Shown: positions 5,883-12,980, counted from the first letter of the stretch. The stretch is 13,716 nt of DNA from an uncultured Massilia sp. (GCA_946481275.1 CAMLMV010000084.1:1-13716), one strand, 5' to 3'. The notes: generated by a model from the letters alone, not told the origin. Made by a program: numbers and translations.

Positions 5883-7927
5883 ACTTATTTTTCGAAGAGT
5901 CCGGCGATTTCAAGGTCGGCACCGTGCTGTCGCAGGCGGGCGAGGCCTACCAGGTCGAAATGCCGAGCGGGAAACGTACCAAGGTCAAGGCGCGCGACGT
6001 GATGCTGCAGTTCGACAAGCCGGATCCCGCCACCCTGCTGGAGCAGGCAAAGGCCGTCGCGGCGGACGTCGATCTGGAATTCCTGTGGGAAGTCGCGGGC
6101 CAGGAAGAATTCGGGTTCGCCGAACTGGGCGCGGAATATTTCGGCCACGCGCCGCTGCCGTTCGAAGCGGCCGGCCTCGTGCTGGCGCTGCATGGCGCGC
6201 CGATCTACTTCTACAAGAAGGGCCGCGGCCGCTACAAGGCGGCGCCGGAACAATCGCTGCGCGCGGCGCTGGCCGGCATCGAAAAGAAGAAGCAGCAGGC
6301 CATCGTCCAGGCCGCGTATGTCGAGGAACTGAAGGCCGGCACGCTGCCGCAGGCGATGCAGCCGCTCGTCCAGCAACTGCTGTTCAAGCCGGACAAGAAC
6401 AGCATCGAATATAAGGCCCTCGAGACGGCGGCCGACGAGCTGCAGACGACGGCGCCGCGCCTGATGCTGTCCACGGGCGGCATCGCGTCGGCCAAAGAGC
6501 TGCACATGGGCCGCTTCCTGTTCGAACACTTCCCGCGCGGCGCCGGCTTCCCCCCGGTCGCCGTGCCGACCCCGCCGGCCGACCTGCCGCTGGCGAACGT
6601 GGCCGCGTTCTCGATCGACGACGTGACGACGACCGAGATCGACGACGCATTCTCCGTCGAGAAGCTCGATGACGGCACCGTCCGCGTGGGCATCCACATC
6701 GCGGCGCCGGGCCTGGGCATCCGCCCGGACGACGCCATCGACAAGATCGCCCGCGCGCGCATGTCGACCGTGTATATGCCGGGCGACAAGATCACGATGC
6801 TGCCGGACGACGTCGTCGACGCCTACACGCTGGCCGAGGGCAACGACTGCCCGGCGTTGTCGCTGTATGCCGTGCTGGATCCGGCCACGTGGACCGTGAT
6901 CTCGACGACGACCCGCGCCGAGCGCGTGCCCGTCAAGAACAACCTGCGCCACAACGACCTCGACGACGTCGTCAACGAGGAGACGCTGAACAACGGCGAA
7001 GGCGATTATCCGCACAAGATGGAACTGGGCCTGCTGTGGCAGTGGGCGCTGCAGCTGGAAGCGGGCCGCATGAAGAAGCGCGAAGCGTTCGGCCTGAAAC
7101 CGGAGCAGGCGAACCGCGTCGACTTCAATTTCTACGTCGAGGACGACGTCGTCACGATCGTGCGCCGCAAGCGCGGCGCGCCGCTGGACAAGATCGTGGC
7201 CGAGCTGATGATCTTCGCGAACAGCACGTGGGGCAAGCTGCTGCACGACTGCGGCGTGCCGGGCATCTACCGCTCGCAGGGGCCGGGTGCCGGCGGCTGG
7301 GCGGCCAAGATGCAGGTGCGCATGGTCACGCACGCGGCGCCGCACCAGGGCCTCGGCGTCGATCAATACGCCTGGTCGACGTCGCCGCTGCGCCGCTACA
7401 CGGACCTCGTGAACCAGTGGCAGATCCTCGCATGCGCGACGAACGGCGTGACGGCGCCGCTCGTCGCCCCGTTCAAGCACCGCGACGCGACGCTGTTCTC
7501 GATCGTCTCCGCGTTCGACGCCGCCTATTCCGCCTATAACGACTTCCAGCAGAACATGGAGCGTTACTGGTGCCTGCGCTGGCTGGCGCAGGAAAATGCG
7601 AAGCAGGTCGAGGCCGTCGTGCTGAAGGACGAGGTGCTGCGCCTCGTCGAGATCCCGCTCGTGATCCGCCTGCCGGGCATGCCGCAGGCGGCGCGCGGCG
7701 CGCAGGTCCGCCTGGACATCGTGCGCTGGGACGAGGTCGACCTGGCGCTGGAGGCGCGCCTCCTCGAAGTGGCGGCCGTGGCGCCGGAGGCGGCCGAGGA
7801 GCTGGGCCTGGACGAGGAAGAAGACACGGGCGAGGCGGCGGCGGCGGAAGCGGCCGAAGCCGAGGGTGCGGTCGCCGTGACCGATCCGGAGACGCAGACC
7901 GACGTCACGGGCGAACAGGCCGCATGA
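5879..7927 (+). CDS. RNase II-family (RNB domain) 3'-5' exoribonuclease
   Basis: RNB enzymes degrade RNA processively from the 3' end with a cluster of magnesium-binding acidic residues. In this 682-residue protein the RNB domain spans about 240-510. The metal motif is SIDDVTTTEIDDAFSVE (245-261): D247, E253, D255 and D256 align with D201, D207, D209 and D210 of E. coli RNase II, so one Asp is Glu. The downstream signature TSPLRRYTDLVNQW (501-514) carries the catalytic arginine. Residues 1-235 do not resemble the cold-shock domains of RNase II or RNase R closely enough for me to name them. Residues about 630-682 are a low-complexity Glu/Ala tail. The ATG overlaps the ubiC stop within an AT-rich patch. 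It is not typical rnb or rnr, so no symbol is given; a related form is common in Burkholderiales. Confidence 0.92.
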   Translation: MNLFFEESGDFKVGTVLSQAGEAYQVEMPSGKRTKVKARDVMLQFDKPDPATLLEQAKAVAADVDLEFLWEVAGQEEFGFAELGAEYFGHAPLPFEAAGLVLALHGAPIYFYKKGRGRYKAAPEQSLRAALAGIEKKKQQAIVQAAYVEELKAGTLPQAMQPLVQQLLFKPDKNSIEYKALETAADELQTTAPRLMLSTGGIASAKELHMGRFLFEHFPRGAGFPPVAVPTPPADLPLANVAAFSIDDVTTTEIDDAFSVEKLDDGTVRVGIHIAAPGLGIRPDDAIDKIARARMSTVYMPGDKITMLPDDVVDAYTLAEGNDCPALSLYAVLDPATWTVISTTTRAERVPVKNNLRHNDLDDVVNEETLNNGEGDYPHKMELGLLWQWALQLEAGRMKKREAFGLKPEQANRVDFNFYVEDDVVTIVRRKRGAPLDKIVAELMIFANSTWGKLLHDCGVPGIYRSQGPGAGGWAAKMQVRMVTHAAPHQGLGVDQYAWSTSPLRRYTDLVNQWQILACATNGVTAPLVAPFKHRDATLFSIVSAFDAAYSAYNDFQQNMERYWCLRWLAQENAKQVEAVVLKDEVLRLVEIPLVIRLPGMPQAARGAQVRLDIVRWDEVDLALEARLLEVAAVAPEAAEELGLDEEEDTGEAAAAEAAEAEGAVAVTDPETQTDVTGEQAA

Positions 7928-7956
7928 TGTGTGACTGATACCGATCGTTGATACGT

Positions 7957-7972
7957 CGACAAGATCTTGTTG
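7957..7972. promoter_or_regulatory. Palindrome CGACAAGATCTTGTTG
   Basis: The inner 12 bases (ACAAGATCTTGT, 7959-7970) are a perfect palindrome, extended to 16 with one G-T pair. No loop is possible at the centre, so it reads better as a dimeric protein site than as an RNA hairpin. It lies 65 bases upstream of the -10-like box. Confidence 0.3.
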
Positions 7973-8036
7973 CGTTAGTGGTTACGTCAGCGGTCGGGTC
8001 TTTCCGCAAGGCTCGCAAATCGGCCGGCCTGCACGG

Positions 8037-8042
8037 TAGAAT
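8037..8042 (+). promoter_or_regulatory. Candidate -10 element (TAGAAT) for the TonB-like gene, aroE and mtgA
   Basis: TAGAAT preceded by CGG repeats the string seen before mpl. Transcription would start near 8049, leaving a leader of about 33 bases before the GTG at 8082. No convincing -35 element is seen at 17 bases upstream. Confidence 0.4.
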
Positions 8043-8052
8043 GGGGAGTTCC

Positions 8053-8085
8053 ATGACCCCAACCGTCCCACCCCGCAGCGCGTGA
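8053..8085 (+). CDS. Possible leader peptide of 10 residues overlapping the TonB-like gene
   Basis: ATG at 8053 encodes MTPTVPPRSA and stops at TGA 8083-8085, overlapping the GTG start at 8082 as GTGA. A GGGGAG at 8043-8048 lies four bases upstream and is the best Shine-Dalgarno candidate in this gap; the GTG itself has none. Translation of this frame could deliver ribosomes to the GTG. If transcription starts near 8049, the Shine-Dalgarno would lie outside the transcript, so the two readings conflict. A chance frame cannot be excluded. Confidence 0.3.
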   Translation: MTPTVPPRSA

Positions 8086-8963
8086 ACACCCTCCGACACA
8101 ACCGTCCCCTGATGATCGCCATCGCCTGTTCGGTGCTGGCGCACGCCTCCCTGCTGGCGGTCCGCTTCGCCGCGCCGGATGCGTTTCGGCTGCAACCGGC
8201 CGATCCGGGCCTGGAGGTCATCCTGGTCAACGCGAAGCATGCGCGCGCGCCCGTCAAGGCGGACGCGCTGGCCCAGGCCAACCTGGACGGCGGCGGCAAC
8301 GCCGATGCCGGCCGCGCCCAATCGCCGCTGCCGGACCTGCGCAAGGTCGAGAACGGCGACAGCATCAAGGCGCTGCAGCGCCGCATCGCCGAACTGGAAC
8401 AGCAGCAGAAAAGCGTGCTGACGAAGATGCGCCAGTCGCAGTTCAACAGCGCCCCCGTCTCCGAGCAGACGAGGCCGGACCCCAGCCGCACCGGCGAGGA
8501 CAACCTGGATTCCACCAAGGCCATCGCGCGCATGACGGCCGAGATCACCCAGCGCATCGCCGACGAGAACAAGCGCCCGAAGAAGACGTTCATCAGCCCC
8601 AGCACGCGCGAGGTCGGCTACGCCATGTATTACAAGGCGATGCAGAAGCGCGTCGAAGAAGTGGGTACGCTGAATTTCCCGCAGCAGAACGGCAAGAAGC
8701 TGTACGGCGAGCTGGTCGTCTACATCCCGATCTTCCAGGATGGGACGCTCTATGAAAAGGAAGGCGGACCGCGCATCGAACGCGGCTCCGGCAATCCGGC
8801 GCTGGACAAGGCCGCGCTGGCGATCGTGCGTCGCGCCGCGCCGTTCGGCAAATTCCCGGCCAATATGCGCTCGACCGACAAGGACGACCTCTGGATCGTC
8901 GTCACCCGCTTCAAGTTCACCCGCGAGGAAAAACTGCAGGCGGAACTGCGCGGCGAAGGATAA
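8082..8963 (+). CDS. TonB-family energy-transducing protein
   Basis: TonB proteins carry proton-motive energy from ExbB/ExbD in the inner membrane to outer-membrane receptors. The 293-residue protein has one N-terminal membrane segment (about 11-28, MIAIACSVLAHASLLAV) with Ser17 and His21 spaced as in the S-x3-H motif of E. coli TonB (Ser16, His20). The C-terminal TonB-like domain spans about 175-282. The linker is unusual: instead of long Pro-Glu/Pro-Lys runs it has a charged, Gln-rich stretch (about 93-118, IKALQRRIAELEQQQKSVL) that looks like a coiled coil. The GTG at 8082 is chosen as the longest start before the membrane segment; ATG at 8112 (residue 11) is an alternative. aroE follows after 11 bases. 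No exbB or exbD is in the window. Confidence 0.87.
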   Translation: MNTLRHNRPLMIAIACSVLAHASLLAVRFAAPDAFRLQPADPGLEVILVNAKHARAPVKADALAQANLDGGGNADAGRAQSPLPDLRKVENGDSIKALQRRIAELEQQQKSVLTKMRQSQFNSAPVSEQTRPDPSRTGEDNLDSTKAIARMTAEITQRIADENKRPKKTFISPSTREVGYAMYYKAMQKRVEEVGTLNFPQQNGKKLYGELVVYIPIFQDGTLYEKEGGPRIERGSGNPALDKAALAIVRRAAPFGKFPANMRSTDKDDLWIVVTRFKFTREEKLQAELRGEG

Positions 8964-8964
8964 C

Positions 8965-8970
8965 AGGAGA
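8965..8970 (+). promoter_or_regulatory. Ribosome binding site of aroE
   Basis: AGGAGA lies four bases before the aroE ATG at 8975, in the 11-base gap after the TonB-like stop. It is the strongest Shine-Dalgarno sequence in the window and fixes the start. Confidence 0.75.
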
Positions 8971-8974
8971 CCCA

Positions 8975-9796
8975 ATGACGGATAAATATTGCGTGATCGG
9001 TAACCCGATCGCCCACAGCAAATCGCCGGACATCCACGCCGCCTTCGCGGCCGCGACCGGCGAGGACATCTCGTACGAACGCTGCCTGGCGCCGCTGGAC
9101 GGTTTTGCCGACACGGTCCGCGACCTCGCCGCGCAGGGCTACCGCGGCGCCAACGTGACGGTCCCGTTCAAGCTGGAAGCGGCCGCGCTGGCCACCCGGC
9201 TGGAAGAGCGGGCGCGCCTGGCGGGTGCCGTCAACACCTTGCGCTTCGAGGGCAACGAGATCGTCGGCGATAACACGGACGGGCCGGGCCTCGTGGCCGA
9301 CATCGTGAAGAATGCCGGCGTGCCGCTCACCGGCAAGCGCATCCTGCTGCTGGGCGCGGGCGGCGCGGCGCGCGGCGTCATCCTGCCGTTCCTGAACGAG
9401 AAACCGGAAGCGATCGTGATCGCCAACCGCACGCGCGCGACGGCCGATGCGCTCGTCGACCACTTTGCCGGCCACGTGGCGTATGCGGGGCAGATCGGCG
9501 CCTGCGGCTTCGCCGATATCGCCGGCCCGTTCGACGTCGTCGTCAACGCCACGTCGGCGAGCCTGTCGGCCGATTTGCCGCCCGTGCCCGCGTCGGCCTT
9601 CCGCGCGGGCACGCTGGCACTGGACATGATGTACGGGAAAGAGCCGACGCCGTTCATGGCGTTCGCGGCAGCGCACGGCGCGACCGTGCGCGACGGTCTC
9701 GGCATGCTGGTCGAGCAGGCGGCGGAAGCGTTCTTCACCTGGCGCGGCGTGCGGCCGGAGACGTCGGCCCTGCTGTCCCGCATGCGCGCATCATGA
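8975..9796 (+). CDS. aroE: Shikimate dehydrogenase (NADP-dependent)
   Basis: AroE reduces 3-dehydroshikimate to shikimate, the step directly after AroQ, in the cytoplasm. The 273 residues match the family length. The substrate-binding start is VIGNPIAHSKSPDIHAAF with Ser15 and Ser17. NVTVPFK gives catalytic Lys66 and GDNTDG gives Asp102, the same positions as in the E. coli enzyme (Lys65, Asp102) within one residue. The dinucleotide loop GAGGAARG (127-134) and the NRT motif (151-153) fit NADP binding. A strong ribosome binding site supports the ATG. The stop overlaps the mtgA start in ATGA, so aroE and mtgA are probably co-translated; the TonB-like gene lies just upstream. Confidence 0.97.
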   Translation: MTDKYCVIGNPIAHSKSPDIHAAFAAATGEDISYERCLAPLDGFADTVRDLAAQGYRGANVTVPFKLEAAALATRLEERARLAGAVNTLRFEGNEIVGDNTDGPGLVADIVKNAGVPLTGKRILLLGAGGAARGVILPFLNEKPEAIVIANRTRATADALVDHFAGHVAYAGQIGACGFADIAGPFDVVVNATSASLSADLPPVPASAFRAGTLALDMMYGKEPTPFMAFAAAHGATVRDGLGMLVEQAAEAFFTWRGVRPETSALLSRMRAS

Positions 9797-10533
9797 GCGG
9801 CATCGGCACGCTCAAGGCGGGCGCCCCGGCGCGCGCAAAAACCGGCGGGCGGCGCTGGCTGAAGTGGATCATCCTCGGGCCGCTGCTGCTCGTCGTCCTG
9901 GTGCAGTTGTATTTCTTCGCGATGGTGTGCTGGTGGACGCAGTTCAACCCGTCGTCCACGAGCATGATGCGCCAGCAGCTGTCGGCGCTGCGCGAACAGA
10001 ATCCGAACGCGAAGCTGGAGCAGGTGTGGGTGCCGTATTCCCGTATCTCGAACAACCTCAAGCGCGCCGTGATCGCGTCCGAGGACGCCAATTTCAGCGA
10101 GCATGACGGCGTCGACTGGGATGCGCTGGAAAAGGCGTACGAGCGCAACAACAAGAAGCACAGGGTCGTGGGCGGCGGCTCGACGATCACCCAGCAGCTG
10201 GCCAAGAACCTGTTCCTGTCCGGCTCGCGCAACTACCTGCGCAAGGGCCAGGAACTGGTCATCGCCTACATGCTGGAAGCGGTGATGGACAAGCAGCGCA
10301 TCCTGGAAATCTACCTGAACGTGGTCGAATTCGGCCGCGGCGTGTTCGGCGCCGAGGCTGCCGCGCGCCACTATTTCCGCACGTCGGCCGCGAACCTGAA
10401 CGCTGCCCAGGCCGCCCGCCTGGCCGTGATGCTGCCGAACCCGCGCTACTATGACCGCCACCGCGACACGAACTACCTCGCGCGCCGCACGGCGATCATC
10501 CAGCGCCGCATGAACGCGGCCGAACTGCCCTGA
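9793..10533 (+). CDS. mtgA: Monofunctional biosynthetic peptidoglycan transglycosylase
   Basis: MtgA polymerises lipid II into glycan strands on the periplasmic face of the inner membrane (glycosyltransferase family 51). The 246-residue protein has a short basic N-terminus, one membrane anchor (about 24-44) and a catalytic domain with the family motifs in order: IASEDANFSEHDGVDWDAL with Glu97; GGSTITQQLAKNLFL (128-142); RKGQELVIAYMLE with second catalytic Glu154 (150-162); KQRILEIYLNVVEFGRGVFG (167-186). There is no transpeptidase domain, so it is monofunctional. The start overlaps the aroE stop. Only one base separates its stop from that of the receptor gene on the other strand, leaving no room for a dedicated terminator. 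Confidence 0.96.
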   Translation: MSGIGTLKAGAPARAKTGGRRWLKWIILGPLLLVVLVQLYFFAMVCWWTQFNPSSTSMMRQQLSALREQNPNAKLEQVWVPYSRISNNLKRAVIASEDANFSEHDGVDWDALEKAYERNNKKHRVVGGGSTITQQLAKNLFLSGSRNYLRKGQELVIAYMLEAVMDKQRILEIYLNVVEFGRGVFGAEAAARHYFRTSAANLNAAQAARLAVMLPNPRYYDRHRDTNYLARRTAIIQRRMNAAELP

Positions 10534-10534
10534 T

Positions 10535-12646
10535 TCACAACGCCTGTTCCCATACAAGGCGCCAGGTCGTGCGCACGCGGTAGACCGTCGTGCGCGCGAG
10601 CGGGCTGGCGCCATCGTAGGCGACCCGTTCGCGATAGTCCCGGTGCAGCAGGTCCGCCACGGACAGCCGCAGCCGCGACGCCGCGTCGTGCTTCCACACC
10701 GCGTACAGGTCGAGCTGGCGCTTGATGCCGTCGTCGCTGGACAGCACGGCGCTCGTGCGGCCGGCCACCCGGCCACGGTAGCTCCAGGTCCCGCCCAGGT
10801 CGACGCGGGGGGCGCCGTAGTCGAGGCCGACGTTGCCGCTGTACGCCGGCTGTCCCTCGATACGGTTGTCCGGTCCCGGCACGCTGTCCACGTACGACCA
10901 GTTGCGCGCCAGGTTCACACGCGCCGCCAGCGGGCCCCGCGTCGCCTTGCCTTCGAATTCGATGCCGCGCACGGTCGCGCCGCCCAGGTTCTCCGGTGTG
11001 GAGGTCCACACGCCGTCGGCCAGGGAAGTGCGGAACAGCGTGACGTCGCGGATGCGCTTGTGGAACGCGCTGACGCTCACCATGCCGTCCTTGCCGATCG
11101 TGCGCTCCCAGGCGAGGTCGATGGCGAGCGCCAGTTCGGGCCGCAGGTTCGGGTTGCCCTGCTCGTCCGGGTTGGTGGCGCTGTTGTTGTTGTCGACCGT
11201 GTACCGGCGCGGCATCAACTGGATGATGTTCGGCGCCTTGTACGTCCGGCTGACGGCGAGGCGGAACTGGTCGCGCGTGCCCGCCGGCTTGAACAGCATT
11301 TGCAGGATCGGACTCCACGCGCCGGCGTGGACGTCGACCGCGGCGTGCGCATTGCCTTCTCCCGTCGTGCGCAGGTCTTCGCGGCGCAGGCCGACGTAGG
11401 CCGACCAGGCGTCGTCGATATCCCACTCGTCCTGTATGAAGAAGGCGCCGCGGGCGACGCCGGCACGGTAGTCCTCGTCGCTGGCCAGCAGCAGGGCATC
11501 GTCCGCATCCGTCTGGCGTTCGTGCCGGTATTCGCTGCGCCGCTTGCGGCCCAGTTCCCAGCCGGCCGCGAGCAGGTGGCCGCGCCACATGGGACGGCGC
11601 CAGCTGCCGTTGAACGTCCATTCGCGCTCGGTCGGGCCGGAGGCGACGCGATGGGTCTCGAGCAGGTCGTCGCGCAGGTCCATGCCGCGGTAGACGAAGC
11701 CGGCATCGCGCGTCGTGTAATAGCCGGACAGCTTGGCCGTCACGCGGGCGCCGCCGTCGAGCTTGCGGGTCCACGCCACGTCGGCATAGGCGTGCAGCGG
11801 ATCGGCCGCGAAGCGCTGGACGGCATGCGGGAACGCCGTCGGGCTGCCGGTCTCGGTGGTCTCCGTCTCGCGCTTGGTGTTGTCGAAGCGGCGCTTGCGC
11901 ACATAGCCCTGGGCGGTGACGGCGTCGTGGGCGTCCGGCTGCCAGGTCAGGCGCGGCGCCAGTTCCGCCAGCGCCTCGGTCTGGTGGTCGGACCAGGCGA
12001 TGCGGCGCAGCAGGCCGGGATGGCTGCCCGCTTCCGTGGTGACGGCCGTGACGGGATTCTCGTTGTGCCTGAGCGTGGCGACCAGCGTATAGGCCAGCGC
12101 GCCCGCGCGGCCGCTGTGCTGGGCAACGAGCTGCGGCGCGAGATAGCCGTCCACGACGGCGCTGCCCGCCTTGATCTCGGTCGCGGCAGCGCCCCGGACC
12201 GGGCCGGCGCGGCGCAGGATCACGTTGATGGTGCCGGCCACGGCCTGGCTGGACGTCTCGGCGGTGGCGGTGCGCTGGATCTCGATGCGCTCGATGACGT
12301 CGGGACCGAGCGACTCCAGCGCGAAGCCGGCCGGTGCCGGCAAGCCGTTGAGCAGCAGCGCCACGTAGCCGCCGCCCATGCCGCGCATGCGGATCGCGGC
12401 GGCCTTGCCGGGGCTGGCGTCGACCGTGATGCCGGGTTGCCGTTTCAGCACGTCGGACAGCGTGCCGTCGCCGTGGCGCAGGATCTCGTCGCGGCCGACG
12501 ACGATGGAGGTCGTGGTCGACTGCGCGCGCAGGGCATTCGCGTCCGCGCTGACGACCACCTGTTGCATGGGCGCGGTTTGCGCATGGGGGCCGGCCTGGA
12601 CGGCCAGCAGCAGCGCGGCCGCGCCGCCGGATCGGATGATGTGCAT
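10535..12646 (-). CDS. TonB-dependent outer-membrane receptor, substrate unknown
   Basis: These receptors are plugged 22-strand barrels that import siderophores, vitamins or sugars with energy from TonB. From the ATG at 12646 the protein has 703 residues. A signal peptide covers about 1-23 (MHIIRSGGAAALLLAVQAG...), followed by a TonB-box-like VVVSA (30-34). The plug (about 40-150) has TLSDVLKRQPGITV, IRMRGMGGGYVALLLNGLP and IERIEIQRTATAETSSQAVA. The rest is alternating barrel strands. A TTG at 12664 would add six residues ahead of the signal peptide; I prefer the ATG, though neither has a good ribosome binding site. The C-terminus ends VWEQAL rather than in an aromatic residue, which is atypical for the barrel signal. 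No siderophore, regulator or ABC genes lie nearby to hint at the ligand. Confidence 0.9.
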   Translation of the reverse strand: MHIIRSGGAAALLLAVQAGPHAQTAPMQQVVVSADANALRAQSTTTSIVVGRDEILRHGDGTLSDVLKRQPGITVDASPGKAAAIRMRGMGGGYVALLLNGLPAPAGFALESLGPDVIERIEIQRTATAETSSQAVAGTINVILRRAGPVRGAAATEIKAGSAVVDGYLAPQLVAQHSGRAGALAYTLVATLRHNENPVTAVTTEAGSHPGLLRRIAWSDHQTEALAELAPRLTWQPDAHDAVTAQGYVRKRRFDNTKRETETTETGSPTAFPHAVQRFAADPLHAYADVAWTRKLDGGARVTAKLSGYYTTRDAGFVYRGMDLRDDLLETHRVASGPTEREWTFNGSWRRPMWRGHLLAAGWELGRKRRSEYRHERQTDADDALLLASDEDYRAGVARGAFFIQDEWDIDDAWSAYVGLRREDLRTTGEGNAHAAVDVHAGAWSPILQMLFKPAGTRDQFRLAVSRTYKAPNIIQLMPRRYTVDNNNSATNPDEQGNPNLRPELALAIDLAWERTIGKDGMVSVSAFHKRIRDVTLFRTSLADGVWTSTPENLGGATVRGIEFEGKATRGPLAARVNLARNWSYVDSVPGPDNRIEGQPAYSGNVGLDYGAPRVDLGGTWSYRGRVAGRTSAVLSSDDGIKRQLDLYAVWKHDAASRLRLSVADLLHRDYRERVAYDGASPLARTTVYRVRTTWRLVWEQAL

Positions 12647-12715
12647 GGATGGATTATTCGACAACCGCCGCGGCCGCGGGGCGGTCGAGGGACGAACGGA
12701 CCGGACGACGGGACG

Positions 12716-12737
12716 AATTCGGGGTCAGAGCACATTT
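12716..12737 (+). repeat. GGGGTCAGAGCAC repeat, copy 1 (direct)
   Basis: A 22-base unit with core GGGGTCAGAGCAC, identical to copy 2, which begins 29 bases later. Short elements of this kind, with a GGGGTCAG core, often flank Y1/REP-associated transposase genes in proteobacterial genomes (recalled, not searched). No transposase gene is present here. Confidence 0.8.
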
Positions 12738-12744
12738 TTGTCAA

Positions 12745-12766
12745 AATTCGGGGTCAGAGCACATTT
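12745..12766 (+). repeat. GGGGTCAGAGCAC repeat, copy 2 (direct)
   Basis: Identical over 22 bases to copy 1, from which it is separated by seven bases (TTGTCAA). Confidence 0.8.
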
Positions 12767-12867
12767 CGATCCCCAGCGCTCGGTCCCGCTTTTGCCGTTC
12801 ATGCCGGTGCCTTAACGGTGCTTTCGTTGCGCTGATGCCTCAAACATGCCGCGTGGCCATTGCCACA

Positions 12868-12889
12868 AAAAGTGCTCTGACCCCGAATT
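12868..12889 (-). repeat. GGGGTCAGAGCAC repeat, copy 3 (inverted)
   Basis: The reverse complement matches copies 1 and 2 at 21 of 22 bases (CACT instead of CACA). It is the inner member of the inverted pair. Confidence 0.8.
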
Positions 12890-12896
12890 TGCGGCG

Positions 12897-12918
12897 AAAT
12901 TGGACCTGACCCCGAATT
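12897..12918 (-). repeat. GGGGTCAG repeat, diverged copy 4 (inverted)
   Basis: The reverse complement shares the first 13 bases (AATTCGGGGTCAG) with the other copies and then reads GTCCAATTT, giving 18 of 22 matches overall. It may be a distinct sub-type of the same repeat family rather than a decayed copy. Confidence 0.7.
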
Positions 12919-12974
12919 TGGGAATTTGCCAGGGAAAACGTGCGTTCGGACTGGCCGGCCTCAGGGCTTACAGG

Positions 12975-12980
12975 TACACT
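12975..12980 (+). promoter_or_regulatory. Weak candidate -10 element (TACACT) for corA
   Basis: TACACT matches four of six -10 consensus bases and lies 35 bases before the corA ATG, just downstream of the repeat array. No clear -35 box is visible, so this is tentative. Confidence 0.25.

Larger units (their letters stand above)
7928..8081 (+). other. Gap between the RNB nuclease gene and the TonB-like gene
   Basis: This 154-base gap contains no long reading frame. It holds a palindrome at 7957-7972, a TAGAAT -10-like box at 8037-8042 and a 10-codon leader frame starting at 8053. I see no intrinsic terminator (stem plus T-run) for the upstream cluster, so some read-through into the next genes is possible. 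Confidence 0.5.

Noticed and set aside
5885..7480. A 531-codon open frame on the minus strand
   Set aside because: It is antisense to the RNB nuclease and has shadow composition (Arg, Ala, Val, His, Gln) without motifs.
9139..10776. A 545-codon open frame on the minus strand across aroE and mtgA
   Set aside because: It covers two well-identified genes on the other strand and has low-complexity Arg/Ala content.
12647..12664. A TTG start adding six residues to the receptor
   Set aside because: The additional residues precede a normal signal peptide that begins well at the ATG; the TTG remains possible but is less likely.
12716..12766. A short CRISPR-like array (two identical 22-base repeats)
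   Set aside because: Only two direct copies exist, the spacer is seven bases, and the other copies are inverted; no cas genes are present.
10643..12835. A 730-codon open frame on the plus strand
   Set aside because: It lies opposite the receptor gene, which has a signal peptide, plug and barrel; the plus-strand product is Arg/Gly/Ala/Val/His-rich with no recognisable motif, as expected for a GC-rich antisense shadow.
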